Positions 17,460 to 26,418 of a DNA stretch of 64,000 bases are shown here, one piece after another. This stretch comes from Turneriella sp942492915 (GTDB lineage Bacteria; Spirochaetota; Leptospiria; Turneriellales; Turneriellaceae): the NCBI GenBank assembly GCA_942492915.1, contig OW818662.1, forward strand, positions 1,426,001 to 1,490,000, in the 5' to 3' direction. The position numbers and the translations under genes are program-made. The notes beneath the pieces were generated by a model. It had not been told where the DNA came from. It searched no databases and saw only the letters and a list, made by a program, of their open reading frames with translations. Position 1 is the first letter of the stretch. Each line of letters begins with the position of its first letter.

Positions 17460-18368
17460 GTGGCGCTGCATTCGCAACCGAACAAGAATCCCTTGACGAT
17501 TCATATTCTGTCAAATGCCCGCACGCTCTACTCGACGCGGCGGTTCTTTGAAGAGGGTTACAAACGCGGGCATAAGATGCGCGTTTACCCGCCAATGCAA
17601 ATGTCGGCATATCTTGAGCGCAACGCTCTCGAACTGTATTATCAGGATCAGAAGATAGAGACGCCCGATTGTATTATTCCGCGTCTCGGGCAGAAAAAAC
17701 CAGAGCACACACTGGCGATCATTCGCCACTACGAGATGATGCAAGGCAAATCGCTGAACGGCAGCCTGCCGATGATGCGCTGCCGCGATAAATTTGTGAC
17801 GATGCAGATACTCGCGCAGAACAAGATCGCCGTACCGCGCAGTGTGATTATTGATGATCCGCTGCATATCGACAATGCTTTCGAAAAGATCGGAGATCCA
17901 CCATATATTCTGAAACTGCCTACGGGGTCGCAAGGCACCGGGGTAATGATCGCAGATTCAAAGACAGCGGGCCGCAGCTTCATTGAGGTGCTGCTCGACC
18001 AGGGGCTACAGGTGATAGTTCAGGAGTTCATCGCCGAAGCGCAGGGCTCTGACATTCGCGCGATCATATTGAACGGCAATCTGATCGCTGCGATGCGCCG
18101 GCAGGCGACCGGATACGATTTTCGCTCGAATATTCACCGCGGCGCTGTTTCTGAAAAAGTTGAGCTCTCCATTGAAGCTACGCGCACGGTGAAACTCGCA
18201 GCACGCATTCTCGGACTTACTTTCGCAGGCGTCGACCTCATCGAATCGAAGCGCGGCCCGATGATTCTCGAGGTTAACGCGTCACCGGGTCTTGAAGGTA
18301 TCGAAGCTGCCAGTGGCGTCAACATCGCCGAACACGTGATTGAGTTTCTGGAAGTGTCGCGTGCCTGA
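17460..18368 (+). CDS. RimK-like ATP-grasp ligase (alpha-L-glutamate ligase family)
   Basis: About 300 residues, matching E. coli RimK in length. The start is uncertain: the GTG at 17460 gives a ten-residue extension, while the TTG at 17493 aligns with the RimK N-terminus (TIHILSNARTLYSTRRFFE). Key segments: DCIIPRLGQ; the ATP-grasp lid PYILKLPTGSQGTGVMIAD; QEFIAEAQGSDIRAIILNG; MRRQATGYDFRSNIHRGAV; and the metal/ATP site GVDLIESKRGPMILEVNASPGLEG. RimK adds glutamates to ribosomal protein S6; relatives make coenzyme F420 or glutamyl-peptides, so the substrate is not certain. The helicase gene follows 7 bases downstream. Confidence 0.87.
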   Translation: MALHSQPNKNPLTIHILSNARTLYSTRRFFEEGYKRGHKMRVYPPMQMSAYLERNALELYYQDQKIETPDCIIPRLGQKKPEHTLAIIRHYEMMQGKSLNGSLPMMRCRDKFVTMQILAQNKIAVPRSVIIDDPLHIDNAFEKIGDPPYILKLPTGSQGTGVMIADSKTAGRSFIEVLLDQGLQVIVQEFIAEAQGSDIRAIILNGNLIAAMRRQATGYDFRSNIHRGAVSEKVELSIEATRTVKLAARILGLTFAGVDLIESKRGPMILEVNASPGLEGIEAASGVNIAEHVIEFLEVSRA

Positions 18369-18374
18369 ACTACA

Positions 18375-19622
18375 ATGGTCAAGCCCGCAGATTCAACCAA
18401 CCTGAATGAACAGCAGCGCGATGCTGCCACAAGGCTCTGGGCATCCAATAAGTCGGCGTTGCAGGTCATCGCGGGCGCGGGCAGCGGCAAGACGTCAACG
18501 CTCATTGCGGCGGTGCAAGAGGCAGAGCGCAGCGGCATTGCGGCTGCACGCATCGTAATCCTCACGTTTTCCCGTCGCGCTGCGCATGAGCTGAAAGAGC
18601 GTCTCGCGGCCAGAGACGTCGCACCCGGTTTTTGCGGCACAATACATGCATTGGCATTCAAGCTGCTGCGTGAGCGAGGCGAGCGTTTCAGCATTCTTAA
18701 AGATAGCGCAAAATTGCGGGCAGACTGGATTCGGTCGAGGCACGCACAATATTCCCACGTGCCTGATCGGGTACTTTCGCGGCACGAATTTCTGTCTGGC
18801 GAAGATGTGGCTCTGTGGAGCGAATACTACTCGCATTATCTTGCCGAAGCCAAAGCACTGGACTTTGATACAATGATCGGGCGTGCGTCAGCGATTGCGC
18901 ACACCGCGCCACCTTTTGACGCGGTATTCGTCGACGAATTCCAGGACACCTCACCCGACCAGGTGGCATTCATAAAGTCGCTCGCGGCGAAGAAATTTTT
19001 TGTTGTGGGTGATGACTGGCAAAGTATCTACGCCTTTCGCGGCGCCGACGTAACGCTCACGCAGAATTTTACGCAGACTTTTCCCAAATCAGAGCGTGTC
19101 TTTCTTCTGCACAACTACCGCAGTTCACACGACATAGTTGCATTGGGCAATCGGGCAATTCGCCTGTCATCTTCATATGTCCCAAAGAAACTCAAAGCGA
19201 CGCGCAAGCGCATATCCAAGCCATATTTCTTTTTCGCCGAATCGGAAAACACGGCGGATGTCTGGTCGCGTTTTCTTCGGGTGATTCCAAAGATAAAACC
19301 AAAGGTGCTTGCAGGTCCCGTCACGATTCTCGTGCGCACCAACGCCCAGCGCCACATGCTCGAACAAAACCTGCCGGCAGGCATGCAGGTCTTGACGATC
19401 CACAAAAGTAAGGGCCTGGAATTTGACAACGTGATCGTTTTTGGTATCACCGAGCACAACATGCCGCACCGCGACAACGGCTTCGACGAAGAGGTGCGCC
19501 TGCTCTACGTGGCACTGACCCGCGCGCGTGAATATGTAGGGTTTGTCGGCTGGGAAAGCGGCGAGAGGCGCTCAGCGTTTATACCGTTTTTAATGCGGCA
19601 TTGCCGATTGGTATACCTCTGA
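18375..19622 (+). CDS. Small UvrD/Rep-like superfamily I DNA helicase
   Basis: A 415-residue 3'-5' helicase-type ATPase. Motifs in order: Q-motif LNEQQRDA (about 10), Walker A AGAGSGKT (34-41), Ia LTFSRRAAHELKERL, II VFVDEFQDTSPDQ (about 184), III VVGDDWQSIYAFRGAD, IV LLHNYRSSHDI, V TIHKSKGLEFDNVIVFG (about 339) and VI LLYVALTRAREYV (about 378). Every catalytic motif is intact, but only about 85 residues separate IV from V, so the regulatory 2B subdomain of UvrD, Rep and PcrA is missing or tiny. Total length is well below the roughly 700 of UvrD. Probably repair or replication-restart related; no repair partner lies beside it. Confidence 0.88.
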   Translation: MVKPADSTNLNEQQRDAATRLWASNKSALQVIAGAGSGKTSTLIAAVQEAERSGIAAARIVILTFSRRAAHELKERLAARDVAPGFCGTIHALAFKLLRERGERFSILKDSAKLRADWIRSRHAQYSHVPDRVLSRHEFLSGEDVALWSEYYSHYLAEAKALDFDTMIGRASAIAHTAPPFDAVFVDEFQDTSPDQVAFIKSLAAKKFFVVGDDWQSIYAFRGADVTLTQNFTQTFPKSERVFLLHNYRSSHDIVALGNRAIRLSSSYVPKKLKATRKRISKPYFFFAESENTADVWSRFLRVIPKIKPKVLAGPVTILVRTNAQRHMLEQNLPAGMQVLTIHKSKGLEFDNVIVFGITEHNMPHRDNGFDEEVRLLYVALTRAREYVGFVGWESGERRSAFIPFLMRHCRLVYL

Positions 19623-19739
19623 AGGCTGCGAACGACAAGCTGCTGGCGCGATATTTAACCTACTGCCATTGGAAATTTCAGGCAAATGAAACTGTGACAA
19701 CAGTTTACGGCCCTCCCTTAATATAGAGCCTGCCCAACG

Positions 19740-20708
19740 GTGGATGCAAGCTATGCGCAGGCGATAGCAGACGAGATTCTCGGCGGTAATTTTCCCCGTG
19801 CTGCGGGGCTTGCTGAGACTTGGCTGAAAGAACTTCCCGCGATGACAAGCCGCGAGCCGACAGCGGAAAAATCCGAAGCAGAAGAAGCCTATGAAATCTC
19901 CCGGTATCTGGCGCACCGGCAAGAGAGGTTGGCGGCGCTCCCCCCGGGAATTGACCGGGCAAAAGCTTTTGAAGAAGTATTGCATTTTCTGATGCAGAAC
20001 CCGTACGCAGCGCTCGTGCGCCGCGCGGCGATTATGCTCTGCCACGCGCAGATTGCCGACAATTTTGCGCGCGATTTTGCCGGTCAGAAGAACTATCAGC
20101 TCAACCCGAAAGACATGCTGCAGCTTGCGTATTCGCTGCTGATGATTGGCAACCACACTTCAGCGCGCGAGGTATTGGCCTTTATGCTCGCGAACCATCC
20201 GGGCCAGGCGGCTGCGCATTATCTCTCAGCGCACGCAGCGAATATCAGCGGCAACGAGACTGGTTTTTTTGAACACTACCGCGACGCGCTTTACCTGCGC
20301 CCCGAAGTCGTATCAGAATACCCGGAGTTTCTGCCAGGCGGCATTTTTCAGGAACTCTATAAGCTTGTGCATGACGAAGAGTACGGTGAGGGTGTGCGAG
20401 ATCGCATCTATGCACTTCTGCTCGAGGTCAATGGAGTCTACAAACACCGCCGAAAGCTCAAGATCGACGAGGCGCGCGCGATCGAAGCGGAATACCGCAA
20501 ACTGCATAATGAATATGCGGCGGCGCGCGTGCACAAAAAGGCATTCGAACCCCGCTTGCTTCAATTGCTCGCGATGTTGATCATTCACGCTCAGCAGATG
20601 CAGAATTTCGAAAAATTCGAGCAGTACCGTTCTGATATGCTCTCGATTGACCATTCGATCTGGCAGACATTCCAGCAAAATAACCTGACTACAGGAACAT
20701 CCTCATGA
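19740..20708 (+). CDS. Helical-repeat (TPR-like) protein, 322 residues
   Basis: GTG start at 19740. No signal peptide. The sequence is almost wholly helical with Ala/Leu-rich pairs of helices such as MLQLAYSLLMIGNHTSAREVLAFMLANHPGQAAAHYLSAHAAN (residues about 123-165), which reads like tetratricopeptide repeats of degenerate type. A central basic-helical section (YKHRRKLKIDEARAIEAEYRKL) could form a coiled coil. The stop overlaps the start of the large outer-membrane protein gene by four bases (ATGA), so the two products are made together. Recognised only as repeat-containing; it may support assembly or regulation of the barrel, but that is inference from coupling. Confidence 0.66.
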   Translation: MDASYAQAIADEILGGNFPRAAGLAETWLKELPAMTSREPTAEKSEAEEAYEISRYLAHRQERLAALPPGIDRAKAFEEVLHFLMQNPYAALVRRAAIMLCHAQIADNFARDFAGQKNYQLNPKDMLQLAYSLLMIGNHTSAREVLAFMLANHPGQAAAHYLSAHAANISGNETGFFEHYRDALYLRPEVVSEYPEFLPGGIFQELYKLVHDEEYGEGVRDRIYALLLEVNGVYKHRRKLKIDEARAIEAEYRKLHNEYAAARVHKKAFEPRLLQLLAMLIIHAQQMQNFEKFEQYRSDMLSIDHSIWQTFQQNNLTTGTSS

Positions 20709-23146
20709 GCACCTTGTCGATGAAGTTTCTTAATCCTTTACTACTGCGCGTCATGGCACCAGCAACTTTGCTGCTTTCGCCGCTCGTTGGCCAGGCCGCA
20801 CCGCCGACAGAAGGCAAAACAAACGTAGCAGGTGCGAACAGCGAATCAGACGAGTCTGCCCCACTACCCGCATCGAACTGGAAGATGACCAAAGACGAAA
20901 TCGCCCTGATGCCGAACGGTGGCCACGTCGCTTCGCTGCTTGAATTCTTTTATCAACCCGCAGTCATGGCCAACACCGACACGGGCGGTTTTTCGCGGCC
21001 CGAGAACGTACAGGTCTCGATGCTCGGCGAATCGTATAAATGGCAGCGCTGGTACTTCGGCGGCGCGGATATTTCAAACCCATCGAATCCCGGTGAGCCG
21101 CTGCTCTATTTGCCGCTACAAACGCTCTCTGCGGTCAGCGCCGAGAAGTACGCTGTGTCTTCGACGCAGAAAAACGGTATTCATATGCAGCCACTCGCAG
21201 CGGCCGAGGTCGCATCTGAAGTTGCCATAGGCGTCCCCGTGCAGATCGGGGGCTTTGCAGTAATTCCGCGTGCCGTTGCCGACCGCGAGCCTGCAAGCGA
21301 TTGGGGCGCTCCGGAAAAAGCCCGCGGTTACGAAGCCGGCAGTTTTGAAGGCCGGGCAACATACGCGTTCAAAACGCCCGGAAACACGCCGGCGACGCTC
21401 TACGCCGACGGTTACCGCAAGAGCCGCCATTTCAACAACCTGGCATCACCCGAGACCGCCGGGGAGTTCACGCTGATCGGAGCATTTTCCCCCGGGTATT
21501 CGGCGGGCGACCAGCTGCATGCGTCGCTGCAATATCGGGGCCGCAGCAATCTCGGCGCCGAATACTGGTTTGCAGAATCGCAGACTTTAAAGAGCGACCA
21601 ACTCTCTGGCCTCGTCAACTACCGTTTTGCCACCGCAAAAGCAGAAGGCACGCTGGCGCTCGGTTATGCGAGCCGTGTTATGCAACTGAATTCGGGTGCA
21701 CTGCAGCGCTCGGCAGTCGATTCTCTCATACAGGCACCGGCAATTCTGCCCGGTAAAACGCACACGATGTTCTTCGACGCCTCGGGTTTCAAGAAAAACC
21801 CCGGCGAAACGTACGACCTCGAATACGGTATCAACTCGCGTATGGAATTTGAATACCGCAAGACCACAGCGCCGTCGAACCGACTCAGCGAAAGCCTCTA
21901 TGACGCGCCTCTGGCTGTCACACAGTATGAATCCGCGTCTGCCGAAGCAAACTACCTGATGCGCTGGCAACCGTTTGTGCGCGCGGTCAAACGCCGGGCA
22001 CAGAGCGAATTTGTTGCAAGCGCCAACGCGCATGTCGACTGGGGTTTCACTGATGCAGGGTCAAAGCTGGGGTTTGTTCACCCCGCGGCTCTGCTCTCGG
22101 GTAAGACATGGCTCGGTAGTTCGGGCTATTTTTTTTCAGGCGGATTGCAACACGACACGCTGGGTTTTACACTGCAAGAAGTCTCTTACCTTAACCGCGA
22201 CGGCCTCAGCGGCACCCGCTACAATTGGTCTGACACGAACGGTAACGGGCTGGCAGAATCTGGTGAACTCAGTGGCGCATCGCGCACTGGCGGCAACTAC
22301 CGCAAAGGTGCCAATGGCCTCGAAGCCCCGCAAAAAGAAGAATTGAATCTCTCGTTTGGTTATGGCGGCTGGAAAGGCTGGTTACTCGAATTCAATTTCA
22401 ACGGGCGTATGTACCGCAAACTGTTTGAAGTTCGCTACGCCGATGGCACGTCACCGGCCTTCGCTGCAAGTTCGGCAGGTGGCACGGTGCCCGTCTACGA
22501 CAAGTCGGCATCGGGCAATGAAATTTATGAACTCCGTAACGCTGAAAAAGACGCCTATTATGCGCACGCTGAAATCACTCTGGCGCAAAGCGACAAACGC
22601 AGCGACTGGATCTTTCGTGCCTCGGTCGGCGGCTACTACGGCGCAGGGTATGCACCGCAGGGAATGGGCGCATTCTACAACGATGTCGGCGCATATAACG
22701 AATCGACGTCTGACCCAAATTTTCGCGAGAACCGTTTCGGCCGGCTCGACAATGACCGGGGTTATATTGGCAAAATACAATTTGGCCGTCGCTTCGCGAA
22801 AGCCTTCGCAGTCACCAATGTGCTGCGCTACCGCGACGGCGAGGCGCTTGCGGGTTACCGGCTCGTAACCGGCCTCTCGCAGGGCCCGATACTCGCGCCT
22901 TTCGAAGAACGCGGCGGCGGACTCACCGGCGTGGGGCGCTACACCTACTCCCTCGCCTGGGATTTAAGGTTGCGTTACGATACCATGTTCGCCGGCAATC
23001 CGGCCTGGGCATTTCTTGACATCTACAATCTGGTCAATTCGCGCACCGAACTCACTGAATATCCGCTCGAAGGCACTGCGTTTCGCGACCCTGTCGAACA
23101 GGGCATCGCGCGCACCATGCGACTCGGCCTCGGTATGAACTTCTGA
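20705..23146 (+). CDS. Large TonB-receptor-like outer-membrane protein
   Basis: An 813-residue exported protein with signal peptide (LRVMAPATLLLSPLVGQA). Residues about 100-170 resemble a receptor plug (GESYKWQRWYFGGADISNPSNPGEPLLYLPLQTL). The following 600 residues show alternating beta strands with tyrosine and aromatic girdles, for example FNGRMYRKLFEVRYADG and MFAGNPAWAFLDIYNLVNSRTEL. It ends in GLGMNF, with the terminal Phe typical of outer-membrane barrels. A canonical plug motif (VxIRG) and TonB box are not evident, so it may be a receptor of the CarboxypepD/plug-poor type or a passive barrel. It is coupled by a four-base overlap to the repeat protein upstream. Substrate unknown. Confidence 0.68.
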   Translation: MSTLSMKFLNPLLLRVMAPATLLLSPLVGQAAPPTEGKTNVAGANSESDESAPLPASNWKMTKDEIALMPNGGHVASLLEFFYQPAVMANTDTGGFSRPENVQVSMLGESYKWQRWYFGGADISNPSNPGEPLLYLPLQTLSAVSAEKYAVSSTQKNGIHMQPLAAAEVASEVAIGVPVQIGGFAVIPRAVADREPASDWGAPEKARGYEAGSFEGRATYAFKTPGNTPATLYADGYRKSRHFNNLASPETAGEFTLIGAFSPGYSAGDQLHASLQYRGRSNLGAEYWFAESQTLKSDQLSGLVNYRFATAKAEGTLALGYASRVMQLNSGALQRSAVDSLIQAPAILPGKTHTMFFDASGFKKNPGETYDLEYGINSRMEFEYRKTTAPSNRLSESLYDAPLAVTQYESASAEANYLMRWQPFVRAVKRRAQSEFVASANAHVDWGFTDAGSKLGFVHPAALLSGKTWLGSSGYFFSGGLQHDTLGFTLQEVSYLNRDGLSGTRYNWSDTNGNGLAESGELSGASRTGGNYRKGANGLEAPQKEELNLSFGYGGWKGWLLEFNFNGRMYRKLFEVRYADGTSPAFAASSAGGTVPVYDKSASGNEIYELRNAEKDAYYAHAEITLAQSDKRSDWIFRASVGGYYGAGYAPQGMGAFYNDVGAYNESTSDPNFRENRFGRLDNDRGYIGKIQFGRRFAKAFAVTNVLRYRDGEALAGYRLVTGLSQGPILAPFEERGGGLTGVGRYTYSLAWDLRLRYDTMFAGNPAWAFLDIYNLVNSRTELTEYPLEGTAFRDPVEQGIARTMRLGLGMNF

Positions 23147-23177
23147 AAAAATAGCGGCCGTGCCGGCAGCCGAGTAT

Positions 23178-23915
23178 TTACACTTCAGGTTTCACGCGCA
23201 AAAAATACTGTGGGTATCGTAGTGAAAAAATCAAGAAGGAAACGATGAGGAGTGTGATAATACACGAATCAGCATAAAAATGGCGAATATCGCGCGTTGC
23301 ATAGGCGACTAAACCATATAGGTTGATAAAGGTGATGATGCCGAAAAACATCAGAAACGCGGTTAATCCGCCGTTTTTCTGCATGCCCGTATTTGCCTGC
23401 AACACCGGCCGGGTCACCAGAAACAACTTAACATAATAAGCGGCATTGTGCACCATTGCGATGCTGAAAATGACGTCGATAAAACTCGGCGCCCCCGTAT
23501 AGAAGAACTGGCGGGGGTCACGCGGCATAGCCTCGGGTGCGACCAGATTCACCAGAGGTATCAAAAACGTAACGAGTACGCCCGGCAGAAATGCGAGTTT
23601 AGAGCGCTTATCGGCTACGTAATTCTCGTCGCCGGTTGCCTTATAGAAAAAATAAACCCCGGGACCAATCAGAAAATTCAGGCCGACAAAAATGTAGTTC
23701 AACCATGCAGGTTTGTAGAAGATTGTATTCAGGTTAAACCAGGCGTAGAGCTGCGTGATGCCCATGACAAAACAGAGCAATGTAAGGTATTGCACCGATC
23801 GTCTTGGATATTTCAGCGCGAGCGTCGCAAATCCGAGCACGAAACACAGAAAAGCCCCGCCGCTGATGAGACCATTGAACAGTATGTTCAGGTAGGGATT
23901 CGCAAAAATATCCAT
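23178..23915 (-). CDS. Stand-alone 7TM sensor module (AraC-type N-terminus without HTH)
   Basis: A 245-residue membrane protein with about seven hydrophobic segments: LISGGAFLCFVLGFATLAL, YLTLLCFVMGITQLYAWF, WLNYIFVGLNFLIGPGVYFFYKA, LAFLPGVLVTFLIPLVNLV, VIFSIAMVHNAAYYVKLFLV, LTAFLMFFGIITFINLYGLVAY and CIITLLIVSFLIFSLRYPQYF. This architecture, with the late SLRYPQYF block, is what leptospiral AraC-family regulators carry before their cytoplasmic helix-turn-helix. Here the protein stops seven residues after that block (LRVKPEV), and only 31 bases remain before the convergent gene, so no DNA-binding domain follows in any frame. It may be a true stand-alone sensor or a truncated regulator. Confidence 0.66.
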   Translation of the reverse strand: MDIFANPYLNILFNGLISGGAFLCFVLGFATLALKYPRRSVQYLTLLCFVMGITQLYAWFNLNTIFYKPAWLNYIFVGLNFLIGPGVYFFYKATGDENYVADKRSKLAFLPGVLVTFLIPLVNLVAPEAMPRDPRQFFYTGAPSFIDVIFSIAMVHNAAYYVKLFLVTRPVLQANTGMQKNGGLTAFLMFFGIITFINLYGLVAYATRDIRHFYADSCIITLLIVSFLIFSLRYPQYFLRVKPEV

Positions 23916-23996
23916 ACCCCCAAACGGCAGGTGGCGCGGCCTCGGTCAACTGAATTTGCGTGGCATAGCCCTCCCCGCGATATTGGTCAAAATAAT

Positions 23997-25031
23997 TCAG
24001 GGTTTTTCAGTCGGCGCAGCTTTCAGCTCTTCCCATGCCTTCATCATCTGGTCGGCTTCTGAGGCAGAGCCAAGAAATCTCAAGAGGTAGTTATACTCAG
24101 GCACAAAATGCGGGTACCGCGGCGCAAATTCGACAAAGCGGATCTGTTTCAGGTATGACAGTTGGTCGCGAATACGTTTGTCGCGCGCGCTCAAATGCGC
24201 CAGTGCATAAAGCGCGTGATCGCGCGCAAACGCGTCTGCCTGGTTTTTAGCCAGATCGCGAAAGCTTGAAATACCCAGCGGAGAGTTTCCAGAACGGGTG
24301 TAATAGACGCCTTTGGCAAATGCCGCAAGACTTGCCCCATACGCCGTTTTGATCAGTTCAAAGTCAGGGGTCTCGCGCGTAAGGCCTGCCTGCATCACGT
24401 GCCAGGACGGCAGCTTTTTGGCCGCAGACATCGGCGGCACCAGCTGCTGCGCGCTTTCCCACCAGGGTTTGCCGCCGACCAGGTATACATCCACCTCGGC
24501 CTCTGCCAGTTTCTGCGTCAGCACCTCGGGCAAACCGAGCGCCCGCGCTCTGCGGCCTGTCAACAGCGCACGTTGCCACAGCTCCCGGTCGAATTCAGAC
24601 GGAAACTGCGGTCTGCCAATGAATTCCCGAAACAGCAATGCCAGTAAGGCGTCTCCGTGCTCTGCTACCTGCCGGCGTATTATTTCATCGAGCAGCGTCG
24701 CTTCATGAAAATGCAGTATCGGATCTTCCCGATGGTCTTTCTGCAGCGACCGGGAAAGATCGAGAAAATCAGACACATCGCCCTGCGTCAGAACGTCCGT
24801 ACCCGGTTTGAATGTGGCCGGCAGAGTCTCGATCGCCTTATTGTGCAAACGTTCGATTTCTGAATATTTGTTCTCACGAAAGTAATAGAGAATTCGCGGC
24901 GAATTGAGAAGCACATAGTAGACAAACGCTGCCAGCGCTGCAAACAGCAGAACAATGAACGCATAGCTGAAGTAGCGGCTCTTGTCGCGCTTTACAGTCT
25001 TGTTGTGGGTGCTGAAATCATACGATCGCAT
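23997..25031 (-). CDS. Membrane-anchored hypothetical protein, 344 residues
   Basis: Type II membrane topology: a basic N-terminus (THNKTVKRDKSRYF) precedes one membrane helix (AFIVLLFAALAAFVYYVLL, residues 25-44); the remaining 300 residues should lie in the periplasm. That part is helical (LLALLFREFIGRP, SLAAFAKGVYYTRSGN, DHALYALAHLSARDKRIRDQL) and resembles TPR/Sel1-type solenoids without a clear repeat match. The ATG at 25031 follows the upstream gene by 32 bases on the same strand. No family is recognised. The trio 25064-25726, this gene and the 7TM gene share direction and short gaps and may form one transcript. Confidence 0.62.
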   Translation of the reverse strand: MRSYDFSTHNKTVKRDKSRYFSYAFIVLLFAALAAFVYYVLLNSPRILYYFRENKYSEIERLHNKAIETLPATFKPGTDVLTQGDVSDFLDLSRSLQKDHREDPILHFHEATLLDEIIRRQVAEHGDALLALLFREFIGRPQFPSEFDRELWQRALLTGRRARALGLPEVLTQKLAEAEVDVYLVGGKPWWESAQQLVPPMSAAKKLPSWHVMQAGLTRETPDFELIKTAYGASLAAFAKGVYYTRSGNSPLGISSFRDLAKNQADAFARDHALYALAHLSARDKRIRDQLSYLKQIRFVEFAPRYPHFVPEYNYLLRFLGSASEADQMMKAWEELKAAPTEKP

Positions 25032-25063
25032 GCGTCACTTGCGATACCCGCAAGGGGTACCTT

Positions 25064-25726
25064 CTAACCAACCTCGGTTCGAAACGTCTCAAGAACCTTA
25101 CGGATGCTTTCTGTTTCTTCCATGAACAGTAAAGCAACGGGCTGATTCGTGCGAAACGTTAGCGCAATGCAATTAGGATAAAACCCCAGAGTTTTCAGAT
25201 TCTGAAGGGGAAAGCGCTCCTGCCCGCTGGCGTGGTCGAAATAAAAGCCAAAGCCGTCATAAGCAAACACGCCCCGTCCGAAGCGTCGAATACCATTGAC
25301 TTCACTCAGGTCAAATGCAGCGAGTGAGCCTGTGCCATCGTAAATATTGCGCTGGCTTGAATCGAGATATAAATAGGCAAATTTTTCAAATAGCCGGGGG
25401 TTAGCCTTGCCCACGCTGACAGCGACAGAAGGCGCTGCAGCAGCAGGCGGCTGGCGTGGGGTGTCTTGAACAAATTGAAAGGGACCCGGCACGCTGCTCT
25501 GTTGTGCTTCTGCCTGCGTGGGGGCGATTACGGGCGGTACCGTTGCCGTCGGAGTGCTGGTGCGCAGCGCCGACAGGCGTTCAGCAGCTAACGGTGCCTC
25601 TGTCGGGCGCGAATAGGCTTCGAGCGGCGACAGCCGACCCGCCTGCTTCTCATTCATCTGCAGCATTACCCCGGCCAGCACCAACAGTACCCCGATACCG
25701 AGGAATAAGAAAGCTATGTACTCCAC
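25064..25726 (-). CDS. Single-pass membrane hypothetical protein, 220 residues
   Basis: Starts at a GTG at 25726 (read MEYIAFLFLGIGVLLVLAGVML), so residues 4-22 form a membrane anchor. A low-complexity Pro/Ala/Thr linker follows (about residues 50-105, for example TATVPPVIAPTQAEAQQ). The globular C-terminus (RLFEKFAYLYLDSSQRNIYDGTGSLAAFDLSEVNGIRRF, 110-220) has a beta-rich look and ends RKVLETFRTEV. The start codon lies within a 7-bp inverted repeat (25720-25726 / 25739-25745) that could be an operator. Function unknown; I recognise no domain. Confidence 0.58.
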   Translation of the reverse strand: MEYIAFLFLGIGVLLVLAGVMLQMNEKQAGRLSPLEAYSRPTEAPLAAERLSALRTSTPTATVPPVIAPTQAEAQQSSVPGPFQFVQDTPRQPPAAAAPSVAVSVGKANPRLFEKFAYLYLDSSQRNIYDGTGSLAAFDLSEVNGIRRFGRGVFAYDGFGFYFDHASGQERFPLQNLKTLGFYPNCIALTFRTNQPVALLFMEETESIRKVLETFRTEVG

Positions 25727-25865
25727 ATTATGAGTATCGTGGAGTTATGTCGTTTCTTTGACACGTTTTTTCCGGATAGTTGCATCCTGCAGGGAATACC
25801 GGCAATCAGGACAGAAAAAGGTGGAATTTTCTCGTCAGGGCGATCTGGATACGGAATATCGTCTC

Positions 25866-26342
25866 ATGAAAGGCGACAAAAAGGTCATTGAGTTACTGAA
25901 CTCACATCTAAAGAACGAGTTGACCGCAATCAACCAATACTTCCTGCACGCAAAAATCCTCAAAAACTGGGGCATGGAGAAACTAGCCTCTTACGAGCAC
26001 AAAGAATCGATAGACGAAATGAAACATGCCGACAAGATTATTGAACGCATTCTGTTTCTCGAAGGCCTACCGAACCTGCAAGATCTGGGCCGACTTCGCA
26101 TCGGCGAAACAGTCGAAGAAATTCTCAAGGCGGATCTAGCGCTTGAACTTGATGTACTGCCGCAACTCAAGGCTGCAGTCTCTTATTGCGAGACTGTTAA
26201 CGACTATGTGACACGCTCGGTCTTTGCCGATATTCTCGCCTCTGAAGAAGGCCATGTGGACTTTCTCGAGACGCAGCTGGGCCTGATTGAGCGTATGGGC
26301 CTGCAGAACTACGTGCAGTTGCAGACGCCTGCTGCGGAGTAA
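25866..26342 (+). CDS. bfr: Bacterioferritin
   Basis: Iron-storage protein that forms a 24-subunit shell with haem between subunits. From the ATG at 25866 the 158-residue product aligns closely with E. coli Bfr (MKGDKKVIELLNSHLKNEL). Ferroxidase ligands are all present at the standard positions: E18, E51, H54, E94, E127 and H130; the haem ligand is M52 in SIDEMKHAD. The open frame continues upstream to 25758, but those 36 codons do not resemble the family and are taken as leader. A perfect TTGACA box at 25758-25763 may be a -35 element, though no convincing -10 follows it. Converges on metG. Confidence 0.96.
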   Translation: MKGDKKVIELLNSHLKNELTAINQYFLHAKILKNWGMEKLASYEHKESIDEMKHADKIIERILFLEGLPNLQDLGRLRIGETVEEILKADLALELDVLPQLKAAVSYCETVNDYVTRSVFADILASEEGHVDFLETQLGLIERMGLQNYVQLQTPAAE

Positions 26343-26345
26343 ATT

Positions 26346-26377
26346 TCAAGCTACGGGCTTAAGCCCGTAGCTTGAAG
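26346..26377. repeat. Perfect 32-bp palindrome (copy 1), likely bidirectional terminator
   Basis: The 32 bases are exactly self-complementary about the centre 26361/26362: arm TTCAAGCTACGGGCTT. It begins 3 bases after the bfr stop. Its core GCTACGGGCTTAAGCCCGTAGC matches copy 2 (26419-26448) except for one base pair, which changes on both sides so that pairing is kept. No T-run follows. It probably acts as a transcription barrier between bfr and metG, or is a short palindromic mobile repeat. Confidence 0.85.
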
Positions 26378-26418
26378 AAATTCTGCAGCTAGCAATACAA
26401 TACGAAGAATTCGGATCA

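Noticed and set aside
19590..20156. 188-codon minus-strand frame
   Set aside because: Overlaps the repeat protein gene; no start signal and arginine/histidine-rich composition typical of a reverse shadow.
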